Part shown: piece after piece, positions 1-9,245 of the stretch | Numbering within the stretch: position 1 is the first letter of the stretch | Layout: each line of letters opens with the position of its first letter | From: Acetobacteraceae bacterium | GTDB lineage: Bacteria > Pseudomonadota > Alphaproteobacteria > Acetobacterales > Acetobacteraceae | Direction of reading: 5' to 3' | DNA length: 32,036 nucleotides | NCBI GenBank assembly: GCA_027483125.1 | Contig: JAIXVH010000121.1 | Location: forward strand, 1-32,036 | The notes under the pieces: model-generated | What the model saw: the letters and a program-made list of their open reading frames with translations, nothing else | Told to the model about the DNA's origin: nothing | Database searches by the model: none | Program-made: the position numbers and the translations under genes

Positions 1-180
1 TCCTTCACGTCATCGTCGCCGGACTCATCGTCCTTGCCGTCGTCATCCTTCACGTCGCCGTCACCGGACTCATCATCCTTGCCGTCGTCGTCCTTTGCGT
101 CGTCGTCGGACTCATCGTCCTTGCCGTCGTCGTCCTTCACGTCGTCGTCACCGGACTCATCGTCCTTCACGTCGTCGTCC
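1..180 (-). repeat. 45-base in-frame tandem repeat array coding the Asp-rich tail
   Basis: Units at 1-45, 46-90, 91-132 (one codon shorter) and 133-165, followed by a partial unit to 180. Each begins TCCTTC/TCCTTT on the plus strand and encodes a DDDGKDDESGD-type peptide on the minus strand. The array continues past the left edge, so the copy number is unknown. Unit differences are mostly single bases plus one three-base deletion, so the frame is kept. Confidence 0.85.
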
Positions 181-725
181 TTCGGATCGGGCTGCTCCTC
201 GTCCTTGCCGTCATCCTCGGGCAGCGTCTCCGGCACAGCCTCGGCCACCAGCTTCAGGCTGCCGTCGCGCTTGCCCCCTTCCTCGCCGACCGAGGTCAGG
301 CGGGCGGAGAAGCTCATCTTCTCGATCAGTTCCAGCGTCAGCTTGGTCGTGCTGGAGGACAGGACGAAGCTCGCCTCACGCACATCATCCTTGCCAATGC
401 CAGCGCCACCGAAGGCCAGGCCGACATCGAAGGGGCCTTCCTTCACGCCCTCGGTGTTCACGCCGCCCTTGAGGTTGGAGACCTTGCCGGCCCCGGCCTC
501 GAAGCCGGTCACCCAGTCGCCCTTGGCCGAAAGGCTTGCCGCCAGGCGCTCATCGGCAATGTGGAAGAACAGGCCGCGCAGATCGGCGGTCAGGCCCTTG
601 TCGCCATCGACCTTCAGGTCGAAGCGCAGGGCGCCATCACCGGTCTCGGTGACGGTGACCAGCACGAAGGGGTTGGGCGCCGTGCTGCCGTCATGCGGGC
701 GGGTGATGCGGAAGTTGAGAGACAT
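1..725 (-). CDS. Acidic tandem-repeat protein, N-terminal 241 residues (runs off left edge)
   Basis: The frame opens at ATG 725 (MSLNFRITRPHDG...) and stays open to the left edge, so the C-terminus is missing. Residues 1 to about 165 look like a folded beta-rich domain, with stretches such as LRGLFFHIADE and FDVGLAFGGAGIGKDDV. From memory this resembles domains found in RTX-like, calcium-binding or type I-secreted proteins of proteobacteria and cyanobacteria; I cannot name an accession. From about residue 182 the chain is almost pure Asp/Lys/Glu/Ser/Gly in a 15-residue unit (DDDVKDDDGKDDESG, with variants). No signal peptide is visible; secretion through a C-terminal signal is possible but that part is not seen. 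GGAG lies just upstream of the ATG. The function is unknown; divalent-cation binding by the Asp-rich tail is inference. It lies downstream of ppa on the same strand, behind a structured leader. Confidence 0.75.
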   Translation of the reverse strand, partial: MSLNFRITRPHDGSTAPNPFVLVTVTETGDGALRFDLKVDGDKGLTADLRGLFFHIADERLAASLSAKGDWVTGFEAGAGKVSNLKGGVNTEGVKEGPFDVGLAFGGAGIGKDDVREASFVLSSSTTKLTLELIEKMSFSARLTSVGEEGGKRDGSLKLVAEAVPETLPEDDGKDEEQPDPKDDDVKDDESGDDDVKDDDGKDDESDDDAKDDDGKDDESGDGDVKDDDGKDDESGDDDVK

Positions 726-772
726 GGTTGGCTCCAGTGGTGGATGCCAACCCTGTTGCGAGGCGCGTGCCA

Positions 773-841
773 TGCATTTTGCAAGGGATCACGCCTCAAC
801 GGACCGTGAGCGGTCCGGCGCCTTGCAAAATGCAAGGCGCC
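773..841 (-). promoter_or_regulatory. Overlapping hairpins between ppa and the acidic repeat gene
   Basis: Three elements are visible. An 11-bp perfect stem with a 3-base loop lies at 817-841, seven bases beyond the ppa stop codon. A 7-bp stem with a TGAG loop lies at 800-817. The 14-base arm 773-786 (TGCATTTTGCAAGG) is perfectly complementary to 821-834, so it competes with the first hairpin. The first two could act as a terminator for ppa, although no T-run follows. The mutually exclusive pairing is the layout of an attenuator, and the palindromic TGCAAAATGCA core could instead be a protein-binding site. The function is inferred; the pairing is directly visible. Confidence 0.5.
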
Positions 842-847
842 TTGCGG

Positions 848-1375
848 CTACTTCTTGGCGCGGGCGATCGCGTCCAGCGTCAGCTTCTTCGCTTCCTCCA
901 CATCGCCCCAGCCGGTGATCTTGACCCACTTGCCGGGCTCGAGGTCCTTGTAGTGCTCGAAGAAGTGCCGGATCTGGTCGAGCGTGATCTTGGGCAGGTC
1001 GGTGATGGTCCTGACATTCTCATAGCGCTTGGTCAGCTTGTCGGACGGCACGGCGATGATCTTCTCATCATGCCCGCCATCATCTTCCATCTTCAGCACG
1101 CCCACCGGGCGCACATTGATCATGGCGCCAGGCTGGATCGGGCGGGTATTGGCCACCAGCACATCCAGCGGGTCGCCATCCTCGCACAGGGTATGCGGCA
1201 CGAAGCCGTAATTCCCGGGGTAGCGCATCGGCGTATAGAGGAAGCGGTCCACCACGAGCACGCCGGCATCCTTGTCCATCTCGTACTTGATGGGCTCGCC
1301 GCCGATCGCGACCTCGATGATGACGTTCAAATCCTCCGGCGGGTTCTTGCCGATGGCGATGGCGTCGATGTTCAT
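848..1375 (-). CDS. ppa: Inorganic pyrophosphatase
   Basis: Soluble family I pyrophosphatase, which hydrolyses pyrophosphate to phosphate in the cytoplasm and so drives nucleotide-sugar, nucleic acid and tRNA-charging reactions. The family signature DGDPLDVLV is intact, as are [10 protein letters not shown] and the C-terminal KWVKITGWG block. I place the start at ATG 1375 ([15 protein letters not shown]), giving 175 residues, almost the length of the E. coli enzyme. A GGAG lies about six bases upstream. The frame also opens at 1393, but that would add six residues with no better ribosome site. The gene is divergent from the lipoprotein gene at 1461 and upstream of the acidic repeat gene. Confidence 0.95.
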   Translation of the reverse strand: MNIDAIAIGKNPPEDLNVIIEVAIGGEPIKYEMDKDAGVLVVDRFLYTPMRYPGNYGFVPHTLCEDGDPLDVLVANTRPIQPGAMINVRPVGVLKMEDDGGHDEKIIAVPSDKLTKRYENVRTITDLPKITLDQIRHFFEHYKDLEPGKWVKITGWGDVEEAKKLTLDAIARAKK

Positions 1376-1460
1376 GCATGCTCCGTGGTGCAAGGTGGCG
1401 CGGCCTTAGCAGGTTGCGCGGGCGCTGTCAGGGCGGTCGGGTTTCTGGTAATGCAAGGCC

Positions 1461-2075
1461 ATGAATCGTCGCCACGCGCTGCTGCTGCCCATGGCCCTCG
1501 CGGCCTGCGCCGAACCACCCGCGCCTTTGCCCGCGGCACCGCCCATCGCCTATGATTTCCTGCCCCGGCTCAGGCTGGATGTCGCGCAGGTGGAGGTGGA
1601 AAACCGCGCCCCGCCCGGCGGGCCGGCCGATCTGGGCGCGCAGCTGCGCCCGAATGCGACCGAGGCCGTGCAGATCATGGGCCGCGATCGCCTGGCCGCC
1701 TTCGGCACGCAAGGCGTGGCCCGCTTCATCGTCACCCGCGCCGTGGTGCTGCGCGAGCCCACCGCCCGGCAGGGCGGAATCTTCTCCTCCGATCCTGGTG
1801 AGCGCCTGTCCTGCCATCTCGCCTGCCGGCTGGAGGTGCTGGGCGCCGATGGCGCGCCGCGCGGCTTCACCCAGGCGGAAGTCCGCCGCACCGCGCCCAG
1901 CGACAGCGCCGCCCCCGCGCGGCTGCGCGCCGCCGAGAACCTGCTGCGGCGGGCCAATTTCGAGCTCAACGCCGAATTCGAATTCCAGCTGCGCCGCGCC
2001 CTGCGCGACCTGCTGGTCGAGGGTGAACGCGCAGCCCCCCCGCCGGCCGGCGGCGTGACCCGCGAGAGCATCTGA
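1461..2075 (+). CDS. Putative lipoprotein of unknown function
   Basis: 204 residues. The N-terminus MNRRHALLLPMALAACAEP is a short lipoprotein signal: basic residues, hydrophobic run, then lipobox LAAC with the lipidated cysteine at residue 16. The mature part is soluble, with a Cys pair in LSCHLACRLEV that could form a disulfide, and an Arg/Glu-rich C-terminal helix (about 150-190). I do not recognise the family. The ribosome site is weak (AAGG only two bases before ATG). The stop lies 16 bases before the Rid-family gene, so the two are probably co-transcribed; no functional link is evident. Confidence 0.75.
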   Translation: MNRRHALLLPMALAACAEPPAPLPAAPPIAYDFLPRLRLDVAQVEVENRAPPGGPADLGAQLRPNATEAVQIMGRDRLAAFGTQGVARFIVTRAVVLREPTARQGGIFSSDPGERLSCHLACRLEVLGADGAPRGFTQAEVRRTAPSDSAAPARLRAAENLLRRANFELNAEFEFQLRRALRDLLVEGERAAPPPAGGVTRESI

Positions 2076-2091
2076 CCCAGAGGAAACGCCC

Positions 2092-2478
2092 ATGCCCATC
2101 AAGACCAGCAACCCCGCCGGCGTGCACAAGCCGGGCTCGCCCTATTCGCATGCAGCCCTGGTCACCGGCAGCGGCCCGCGGCTGGTGATCTCGGGACAGA
2201 TCGGCATGGCGGCCGATGGCACCGTGCCCCCCGATGGCACGGCGCAGATCGCGGTGGCCTTGCAGAACCTCGGCACCATCCTGGCGGCGCATGACATGGC
2301 GCCTGCCAACATCGTGAAGATGACGGTGTTCCTGACCGATGTGGCGCTGATCAAATCCTGGCGCGAGCAGCGCACCGCCTTCATGGCCGGCCATGAATCG
2401 GCCAGCACCCTGCTGATCGTGGCCGGCCTCGCCGATCCGCGCTTCCTGGTCGAGGTCGAGGCCGAGGCCGCTGTCTGA
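2092..2478 (+). CDS. Rid (YjgF/YER057c/UK114) family protein lacking the canonical arginine
   Basis: 128 residues, the usual length for this trimeric family. Hallmarks are YSHAALVTG near the N-terminus, LVISGQIGMAADG, the helix with ALQNLGTILAA, IVKMTVFLTD, and the C-terminal VEVEAEA strand. Archetypal RidA deaminates reactive enamine/imine intermediates using an arginine in a PARSC-like motif; here the aligned segment reads ESASTLLIV, so that arginine is absent. This puts the protein among Rid subgroups whose activity is less clear, and I therefore give no symbol. GAGGAAA lies seven bases before the ATG. It probably forms an operon with the preceding lipoprotein gene. Confidence 0.9.
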   Translation: MPIKTSNPAGVHKPGSPYSHAALVTGSGPRLVISGQIGMAADGTVPPDGTAQIAVALQNLGTILAAHDMAPANIVKMTVFLTDVALIKSWREQRTAFMAGHESASTLLIVAGLADPRFLVEVEAEAAV

Positions 2479-2502
2479 CGCACGACAATTTCCGACATGA
2501 AC

Positions 2503-2518
2503 CACGCCGAAAGGCGTG
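2503..2518 (+). terminator. Small GAAA-loop hairpin after the Rid gene
   Basis: CACGCC and GGCGTG form a 6-bp stem closing a GAAA tetraloop, 25 bases after the Rid stop. There is no T-run. It may terminate the upstream operon or sit in the leader of the CHAP gene. Confidence 0.3.
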
Positions 2519-2571
2519 CTAACACCCTCATGCGCCCTTGTGGGGAGGGCGCGGCGAATGGGGGTTCGCTG

Positions 2572-3108
2572 ATGACCGACATGATCGCGCGGCGCGCCTT
2601 GCCCGCGCTGTCTTTCCTGCTGGCCGTGGGGCTCGCCGGCTGCGGCGGGCCTGCGCGCGGGCCGCGCATCGCCGGCGTGCCGGAATATTCGGATGATGAT
2701 CTGCGCCTGTCCTGCGTGCCCTTCGCGCGCGCGCGCAGCGGCATCGCGCTGCGCGGCGATGCCTGGCAATGGTGGGATGCGGCCGCTGGCACCTATCAGC
2801 GCGGCCCACGCCCGGGGCCGGGGCATGTGCTGGTCTTCGGCCGCACGCGGCGGCTGCCGCAGGGCCATCTTTCCGTGGTGCGGCGGGTGATCAACCCGCG
2901 CGAGATCCGGGTGGATCATGCCAATTGGGCTTCGGCCGGCACGCATGGGCGCGGCCGGGTGTCAGAGGACCAGCCGGTGCTGGATGTCTCCAGCCGCAAT
3001 GACTGGACCGCCGTGCGCGTCTGGTTTCCGCCCAGCCAGGATTACGGGAATACCGTGTTCGCGACGCATGGCTTCATCGCGCCGCGGTTGGTGATGGCAA
3101 GCCGGTAG
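2572..3108 (+). CDS. CHAP-domain lipoprotein, putative cell-wall amidase/endopeptidase
   Basis: 178 residues from ATG 2572, preceded by a GGGGG tract. The frame extends to 2497, but the signal peptide MTDMIARRALPALSFLLAVG with lipobox LAGC (Cys24) begins here. The mature protein is a compact CHAP domain: catalytic Cys48 in LSCVPFARARSGI, GDAWQWWDAA, His99 in GHLSVVRRV, and the conserved DHANW at 115-119. CHAP enzymes cleave peptidoglycan amide bonds, and lipidation would hold this one at a membrane facing the wall. The enzyme class is established for the family; substrate and role here are inference. It is convergent with the GNAT gene, whose stop lies 31 bases away. Confidence 0.85.
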   Translation: MTDMIARRALPALSFLLAVGLAGCGGPARGPRIAGVPEYSDDDLRLSCVPFARARSGIALRGDAWQWWDAAAGTYQRGPRPGPGHVLVFGRTRRLPQGHLSVVRRVINPREIRVDHANWASAGTHGRGRVSEDQPVLDVSSRNDWTAVRVWFPPSQDYGNTVFATHGFIAPRLVMASR

Positions 3109-3139
3109 TGTTCGATGCGGGCACGGTCCCGCGGAAACG

Positions 3140-3718
3140 CTACCAAGCGGTGCCCGCGGTTGCCGCCAGCAGGCTGTCCACCCGCTCCCACAGCATGGCC
3201 TGCTGCGTCACGTCCTGCCCACCCACGCGGATGCGCTCATGCGCCACCGCCCGCGCGCCGAGGCGTTCGTAGAACCAGCGCGAAGGGTTGTCCGCCAGCA
3301 CCCAGACCAGCACGGAATCGCAATGCATCGCGCGCAGATAGGCGGCCTGGGCGCGCAGCAGGCGCCGCCCCAAGCCCTGGTCGCGCCAGTCATCGCCGAC
3401 ATACAGCGTCTCGATCTCGCCATCGGCGATCTGCGGGCGGCGGCAGCGGCCACCGGTGGCGAAGCCCACGACCAGCCCGTGCGGCGGCATGCGCGCGCCG
3501 GGCGGTGCGTCCTCTGCGCCGACCACCGCCACGAAGGCCGCATGCCCCTGCCCGCGCGCCGAGATCCCGCGTTCATAGGACGCAGCCTCCCGCACCGCGG
3601 ACATGCCCAGCAGATACTGGTCCGGCAGGATGCCCGCATAGGAACTGCGCCAGGCCGCCACATGCACCAGCCCCATGCCCGGCGCATCCTGCGGCAGGGC
3701 ACGGCGCACGCGGATCAT
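3140..3718 (-). CDS. GNAT-family N-acetyltransferase
   Basis: 192 residues with a GNAT fold. The acetyl-CoA loop is WRDQGLGRRLL (Arg112, Gly115 and Gly117 fit the R-x-x-G-x-G pattern), preceded by the strand EIETLYVGDD, and the C-terminal motif ADNPSRWFYERLGAR is typical. The substrate cannot be read from the sequence. Its ATG overlaps the stop of the upstream RsmB-like gene by four bases, so it is probably translationally coupled as the last gene of the guaB operon. Confidence 0.88.
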   Translation of the reverse strand: MIRVRRALPQDAPGMGLVHVAAWRSSYAGILPDQYLLGMSAVREAASYERGISARGQGHAAFVAVVGAEDAPPGARMPPHGLVVGFATGGRCRRPQIADGEIETLYVGDDWRDQGLGRRLLRAQAAYLRAMHCDSVLVWVLADNPSRWFYERLGARAVAHERIRVGGQDVTQQAMLWERVDSLLAATAGTAW

Positions 3719-5010
3719 GCGCGCCTCAACACCGCTGCGAAAAAGCCATCGGTGCCATGGCGCGCGGGCGTCATCAGCAGGTTCGGGCCGTCGCCAGGGG
3801 GCGCGCCGGGCAGGCCCGCAGCCTCCCAGGCGGCGGCCAGCGGCACCGTCTCGAAACCCGGATGTTCGGCTGCGAATCGCGCCACCTGATCCTCATCCTC
3901 TTCGGGAAGCAATGAGCAGGTAGCGTAGACCAGAAGGCCGCCAGGTCTCGTTAAATCGGCGGCAATGGCCAGAATGTCATGTTGCTTGGCGCGCAATTCC
4001 TCGAGATCGGTGGCCGTGGTGCGCGCCCGCGCATCGGGGTTGCGCCGCCAGGTGCCGCTGCCGGTGCAGGGCGCATCCACCAGCACACGGTCGAAACTGC
4101 CGGCACGGCGCTTGGCCCAGCGGTCTCCCGGGAGCAGCAGATGCGTCTCGGCATTGTCCACGCCGGCGCGCACCAGGCGCTTGGCCGCACCGGCCAGGCG
4201 CGGCGCCGAGACATCACAGGCCAGCAGCTTGCCCTTGTTCTGCATGGTCATGGCCATGGCCAGCGTCTTGCCCGCAGCACCCGCGCAAAGGTCGGCCACG
4301 CGCATGCCCGGCCGCGCGCCGACCAGGGCCGCAATCAACTGGCTGCCTTCGTCCTGCACCTCGATCAGCCCGGTGGTGTAGGCGCGTGTGGCCATGATGG
4401 GCTCGCGCTTCGGCAGGCGCATGCCCCAGGGGGAATAGCGCGTGGGCTCGGCGATGATGCCCTCCCCCGCCAGCGCGGCGAGCGCCGATTCACGGCTGCC
4501 GCGCAGCAGGTTCACGCGCAAATCGAGCGGCGCTTCGGATTGCATCGCGCCGGCTTCCTCGGCCAGCCTCTCGCCGAAGCGCGCGGCCATGCCGGGGAAG
4601 GCCCAGTCGGGCAGGTTCAGGCGCACCGATTCGGGCATCGCCGGGTCGATCAGCGCGGCGCCGGCGAGTTGCGCGGCGGCCGCGGTCTCGGCCGCATCCA
4701 GCGGGTTCGGGCCATATCCGCCGGAGGCGAAGAGCGCCACCGGGTCGCGGTTCTGCACCAAGGCCACGAAGGCCAGCAGCAGCGCGCGCGGGCTGGCCGG
4801 CAGGCCCACGCGCTGCACCCACCAGGCCAGCCGCGCCTGCTCGCGCACCACGCCCCAGGCCAGTGCCGAGACCGCGCGCCGGTCGGTGCCGCCGATATAG
4901 CGCCGCGCGCGGAAATACTCATGCGCGATGGCATCCGCCGGACGGCGCGGCTGTGCTGCGAGTGCGCCCAGCAATTCAATAGCGGCGGCCGCCCTGCCCT
5001 CTGGCGTCAT
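3715..5010 (-). CDS. RsmB/NOP-family SAM-dependent RNA (cytosine-5) methyltransferase
   Basis: 431 residues. The N-terminal helical region (about 1-140) resembles the NusB-like/RsmB N-domain. The catalytic domain has the SAM loop VADLCAGAAGKT (238-249), DAPCTGSGTWRRNPD with Cys315, and YATCSLLPEE with Cys365. These are the two cysteines of the m5C RNA methyltransferases: one attacks C6, the other helps release the product. The likely target is 16S rRNA or another RNA, acting in the cytoplasm. Which cytosine is modified cannot be told, so I avoid the symbol rsmB. It overlaps the dehalogenase stop by four bases upstream and the GNAT start by four bases downstream. Confidence 0.92.
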   Translation of the reverse strand: MTPEGRAAAAIELLGALAAQPRRPADAIAHEYFRARRYIGGTDRRAVSALAWGVVREQARLAWWVQRVGLPASPRALLLAFVALVQNRDPVALFASGGYGPNPLDAAETAAAAQLAGAALIDPAMPESVRLNLPDWAFPGMAARFGERLAEEAGAMQSEAPLDLRVNLLRGSRESALAALAGEGIIAEPTRYSPWGMRLPKREPIMATRAYTTGLIEVQDEGSQLIAALVGARPGMRVADLCAGAAGKTLAMAMTMQNKGKLLACDVSAPRLAGAAKRLVRAGVDNAETHLLLPGDRWAKRRAGSFDRVLVDAPCTGSGTWRRNPDARARTTATDLEELRAKQHDILAIAADLTRPGGLLVYATCSLLPEEDEDQVARFAAEHPGFETVPLAAAWEAAGLPGAPPGDGPNLLMTPARHGTDGFFAAVLRRA

Positions 5011-5705
5011 GCGCCGGCCAGTTCGGGTATGCGCGACAGGTCGGGCAATTCGTCGAGCAGCATGGCGGCGAGGCCATACTCATCGGGGGCGCCATCACGA
5101 TTGATGCGCAAGGTCTGGAAACCATGATGCACGGCCGCCTGGGCATCCCATGGGTTGGAGGAGACATAGAGCATCTCCGACGCCGCGGCGCCGAATTGCC
5201 GGCAGGCCAGCGCATAGACGCGCGGATCGGGCTTGAAGACGCCCACTTCCTCGACGCTGATCACCGCGTCCAGCAGCAGGCCGATGCCCGCCGCCTCGAT
5301 CGCGGTGTCGAGCATCCAGGGCGAGCCATTGGACAGGATCGCCGCCGGGATGCCCGCATGGCGCAGCGCGCGCAGCACGGCCGGCACTTCCGGATAGGCA
5401 TCCAGCCGCAGATAGGCATCCAGCAGCAGGTCGCGCAGCAGCGCGTTGCGCACACCGTGGCGGGCCAGCACCAGGTCCAGCGCGGCGCGCGTGCAAAGCC
5501 AGAAATCCTCGTGATGCGTGGGGCCGGTCAGGCTGCGCACCCAGGAATATTCGAGCTGCTTGGCGCGCCAGTCAGCGCTGATGCGCGGCCATTGCGGGCC
5601 GAGATCGGCGGCATGCGCGGCCATGGCGCTGTTGACGTCCAGCAGCGTGCCATAGGCGTCGAAGATGACGGCCTGGACAGGTATGTTGCCGTGCGACCGA
5701 TTCAC
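5007..5705 (-). CDS. HAD-superfamily (S)-2-haloacid dehalogenase, type II
   Basis: 232 residues from a GTG at 5705, which has GAGGAG six bases upstream; the frame extends to 5879, but that part lies inside guaB and is low-complexity. HAD motifs are complete: nucleophile Asp16 in IFDAYGTLLD, SNGS at 125-128, Lys158 in FKPDPRVY, and SSNPWDAQAA with Asp187. The segment WRAKQLEYSW is typical of the type II haloacid dehalogenase subgroup, which hydrolyses short 2-haloacids to hydroxy acids. The true substrate may be another small phosphorylated or halogenated acid. It lies 46 bases downstream of guaB and overlaps the RsmB-like gene by four bases. Confidence 0.9.
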   Translation of the reverse strand: MNRSHGNIPVQAVIFDAYGTLLDVNSAMAAHAADLGPQWPRISADWRAKQLEYSWVRSLTGPTHHEDFWLCTRAALDLVLARHGVRNALLRDLLLDAYLRLDAYPEVPAVLRALRHAGIPAAILSNGSPWMLDTAIEAAGIGLLLDAVISVEEVGVFKPDPRVYALACRQFGAAASEMLYVSSNPWDAQAAVHHGFQTLRINRDGAPDEYGLAAMLLDELPDLSRIPELAGA

Positions 5706-5751
5706 GCTTCGCTCCTCGCTGCGCTGCGGGGCTTCGCGACCGGGCGCATGC

Positions 5752-7329
<1,578 letters not shown>

Positions 7330-7998
7330 TCAGGCGCGAAAGCCGGTCGCCACCACGTAGAGTTCGGCCGAATCCTTGCGGCTGGCCTCGGGCTTGGCGT
7401 GGCGCACGGCGCGGAAATGCCGGCGCAGCCGGGCCATCATCTCAGCCTCAGAGCCGCCTTGCAGCACCTTGGCCGCGAAGCCGCCGCCAGGGGCCAGCAC
7501 CTTCAGCGCGAAATCCAGCGCCAGTTCGGCCAGCGCCATGATGCGCAGATGGTCGGTGGGGCGATGGCCGGTGGTGTTCGGCGCCATGTCCGACAGCACC
7601 AGCTCCGCCTGGCCCGACAGCGCTTCCAGCACCGCGGCCTCGGCCGCTTCGTCCTGGAAATCGCCTTGCAGGATGGTCGCACCCGCCACCGCATCCATCG
7701 GCAGCAGGTCAATGGCGACCACCCGGCCGCGATCACCCGCGCGCGCCATCGCCACCTGCGTCCAGCCACCAGGTGCGGCGCCCAGATCGACCACCCGCGC
7801 GCCGGGTTTGATCAGCTTATGGCGGTCATCCATCTGGATCAGCTTGTAGGCCGCGCGCGAGCGCCAGCCATCGGCGCGGGCGGCCGCCACATAGGGGTCA
7901 TTCAGCTGGCGCTGCAGCCAGCGCTGGCTGGCGGTGCTGCGGCCATCGGCGGTGCGCAGCGAGACATGCAGGCCGCGGGCTGTGGGGGGCTTGGTCAT
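7330..7998 (-). CDS. rlmE: 23S rRNA 2'-O-methyltransferase RlmE (FtsJ/RrmJ)
   Basis: 222 residues. The family methylates the ribose of U2552 in the A loop of 23S rRNA on the 50S subunit. SAM loop DLGAAPGGWTQ (71-81). The K-D-K-E tetrad is intact: Lys52 (SRAAYK), Asp137 (LSDMAPN), Lys177 (FAAKVLQGG) and Glu212 (SAELYVVATGF). The first 25 residues are a basic extension typical of alphaproteobacterial forms. A strong GAGGGGGG precedes the ATG. It is 36 bases downstream of the anti-sigma gene on the same strand, so read-through from that unit is possible. Confidence 0.95.
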   Translation of the reverse strand: MTKPPTARGLHVSLRTADGRSTASQRWLQRQLNDPYVAAARADGWRSRAAYKLIQMDDRHKLIKPGARVVDLGAAPGGWTQVAMARAGDRGRVVAIDLLPMDAVAGATILQGDFQDEAAEAAVLEALSGQAELVLSDMAPNTTGHRPTDHLRIMALAELALDFALKVLAPGGGFAAKVLQGGSEAEMMARLRRHFRAVRHAKPEASRKDSAELYVVATGFRA

Positions 7999-8034
7999 GG
8001 TGTGCCCCCCTCATGGCCGCTGGCGCGCATCATG

Positions 8035-8712
8035 TCACGTCCCGCGCGCGGGCAGCAGCCGGCCGATGAACAGCACCGGCCCGGTGGGGCGCCCAATGGG
8101 CGAGCCGCCAGGGGGTTCCAGCGTGATCTCGATCAGCATGCCAGGCTCCGGCCGGATCGCGGTGTTGCGCACGGAAATCCGCCCATCCGCCGGGATCAGA
8201 CCTAGGCTGGTCGGCGCCGTGGCACCCTGCGGCAGCGCCCACAATTCGCGCACGCGCCCTTCGGGCACTGCCTGCGCGCCCAGCGCCGCGAGCCTGATTT
8301 CGCCATCGCGCGCATTGGCCTCCACCAGGAAGGCGGGCGCGTCGGTGCTGGTCAGCAGCACGGTCATCAGCGGCGCGGGCTCGCGGGTGATGATCACCAC
8401 GGCCAGCACCGCCGCGGCGGCGGTGGCGCCCAAGGCCCAGACCCGGGTGAACCAATGCGGCCGCGCCGGGCGCTGGGTGCGAATGGCGCGGACGGGCGCC
8501 AGACTCGCCTCGATGCGGCGCCAGAGATCGGGCGGCGGCGCCTCGGGCGTGGCCAGCGCGGTCAGCGGTGCCAGGCGCGCCTCCCAGGCGGTGATGGCGG
8601 CAGCCAAAGCGGCGTCCTCGCGCATCGCGGCCTCCACGCGGCGGGCCTCGGCTGCGGTCAGCGTGCCCAGCACATATTCGGCGGCCAATTCCTCGCGTTC
8701 GTCGGGCGTCAT
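8035..8712 (-). CDS. RskA-type membrane anti-sigma factor
   Basis: 225 residues from ATG 8712, which overlaps the sigma-factor stop by four bases (ATGA); a GTG nine bases upstream is a less likely start. The N-terminal cytoplasmic part (about 1-70) has the anti-sigma pattern EYVLGTLTAAEARRVE and an ITAWEARLAPL helix. It lacks the zinc-binding HxxxCxxC motif of ZAS-type factors. One membrane segment lies at about 91-109. The C-terminal RskA domain (about 115-225) faces the periplasm and contains ELWALPQG and PTSLGLIPADG. It should hold the adjacent ECF sigma factor inactive until a signal triggers release, as known for RskA/SigK pairs; the signal here is unknown. Confidence 0.9.
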   Translation of the reverse strand: MTPDEREELAAEYVLGTLTAAEARRVEAAMREDAALAAAITAWEARLAPLTALATPEAPPPDLWRRIEASLAPVRAIRTQRPARPHWFTRVWALGATAAAAVLAVVIITREPAPLMTVLLTSTDAPAFLVEANARDGEIRLAALGAQAVPEGRVRELWALPQGATAPTSLGLIPADGRISVRNTAIRPEPGMLIEITLEPPGGSPIGRPTGPVLFIGRLLPARGT

Positions 8713-9245
8713 GCCAGGCACTCCCGCAAGGCCAGCAGCCCGCGCCTGATCCAGGCCTTCACCGTGCCCAGCGGCAGTTCGAGGCGAGCTGCGATCTGCG
8801 GGTGCGACAGGCCATGGACGAAGGCCAGCACGATGCCCTGGCGGTTCTTTTCGGGCAGGGTTTCCAGGCAGCGTTTCAGTGCGGCGCCCTGCTCGCTCGC
8901 CTCCAGCGCCGCCAGCGCTTCCGGCTCCACCGGCACATCGCCCAGGCCCGGATCGTCAGAGGGCAATTCGCGCCCCTGCGCGCGGATGATGTCGAGCGCC
9001 GCATGGCGCACGATGGCGGCGAGCCAGGCCTCGGCCGCGCCGCGTTCGGGGTCGAACTGGCCGGCGCGCCGCTGCACCGAGAGGAACGCATTGTGCAGCG
9101 CATCCGCCGCCCGGTCGCGGTCGCGCAGGATGGCATTGGCCACGCCGAACAGCCGCACCGATTGCCGCTCATAGACGCGCTTCAGCGCATCGCGCTCGCC
9201 GCGCGCGACCGACTGGATCAACGCGGCCAGCGGCGCATCGCTCAT
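8709..9245 (-). CDS. ECF-type RNA polymerase sigma factor
   Basis: 178 residues. Region 2 spans about 8-80 (ALKRVYERQSVRLFGVANAILRDRDRAADALHNAFL), and region 4 about 118-176, ending in a helix-turn-helix (GLSHPQIAARLELPLGTVKAWIRRGL). No region 1 or 3 is present, as expected for ECF factors. Gene order and anti-sigma type suggest the SigK-like group. It is probably self-regulated within its operon. It overlaps the upstream IalB-like gene and the downstream anti-sigma gene by four bases each, so all three are likely translationally coupled. The regulon cannot be read here. Confidence 0.93.
   Translation of the reverse strand: MSDAPLAALIQSVARGERDALKRVYERQSVRLFGVANAILRDRDRAADALHNAFLSVQRRAGQFDPERGAAEAWLAAIVRHAALDIIRAQGRELPSDDPGLGDVPVEPEALAALEASEQGAALKRCLETLPEKNRQGIVLAFVHGLSHPQIAARLELPLGTVKAWIRRGLLALRECLA

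Noticed and set aside
1-180. Possible CRISPR-like repeat array
   Set aside because: The units are contiguous with no spacers and lie in frame in a protein.
34-918. Ser/Pro-rich 294-residue plus-strand frame
   Set aside because: It is the complement of the Asp-rich repeats; the minus-strand frame has a ribosome site and a sensible folded domain.
3117-3132. 5-bp hairpin between the CHAP and GNAT genes as a terminator
   Set aside because: The stem is too short and common at this GC content, and has no T-run.
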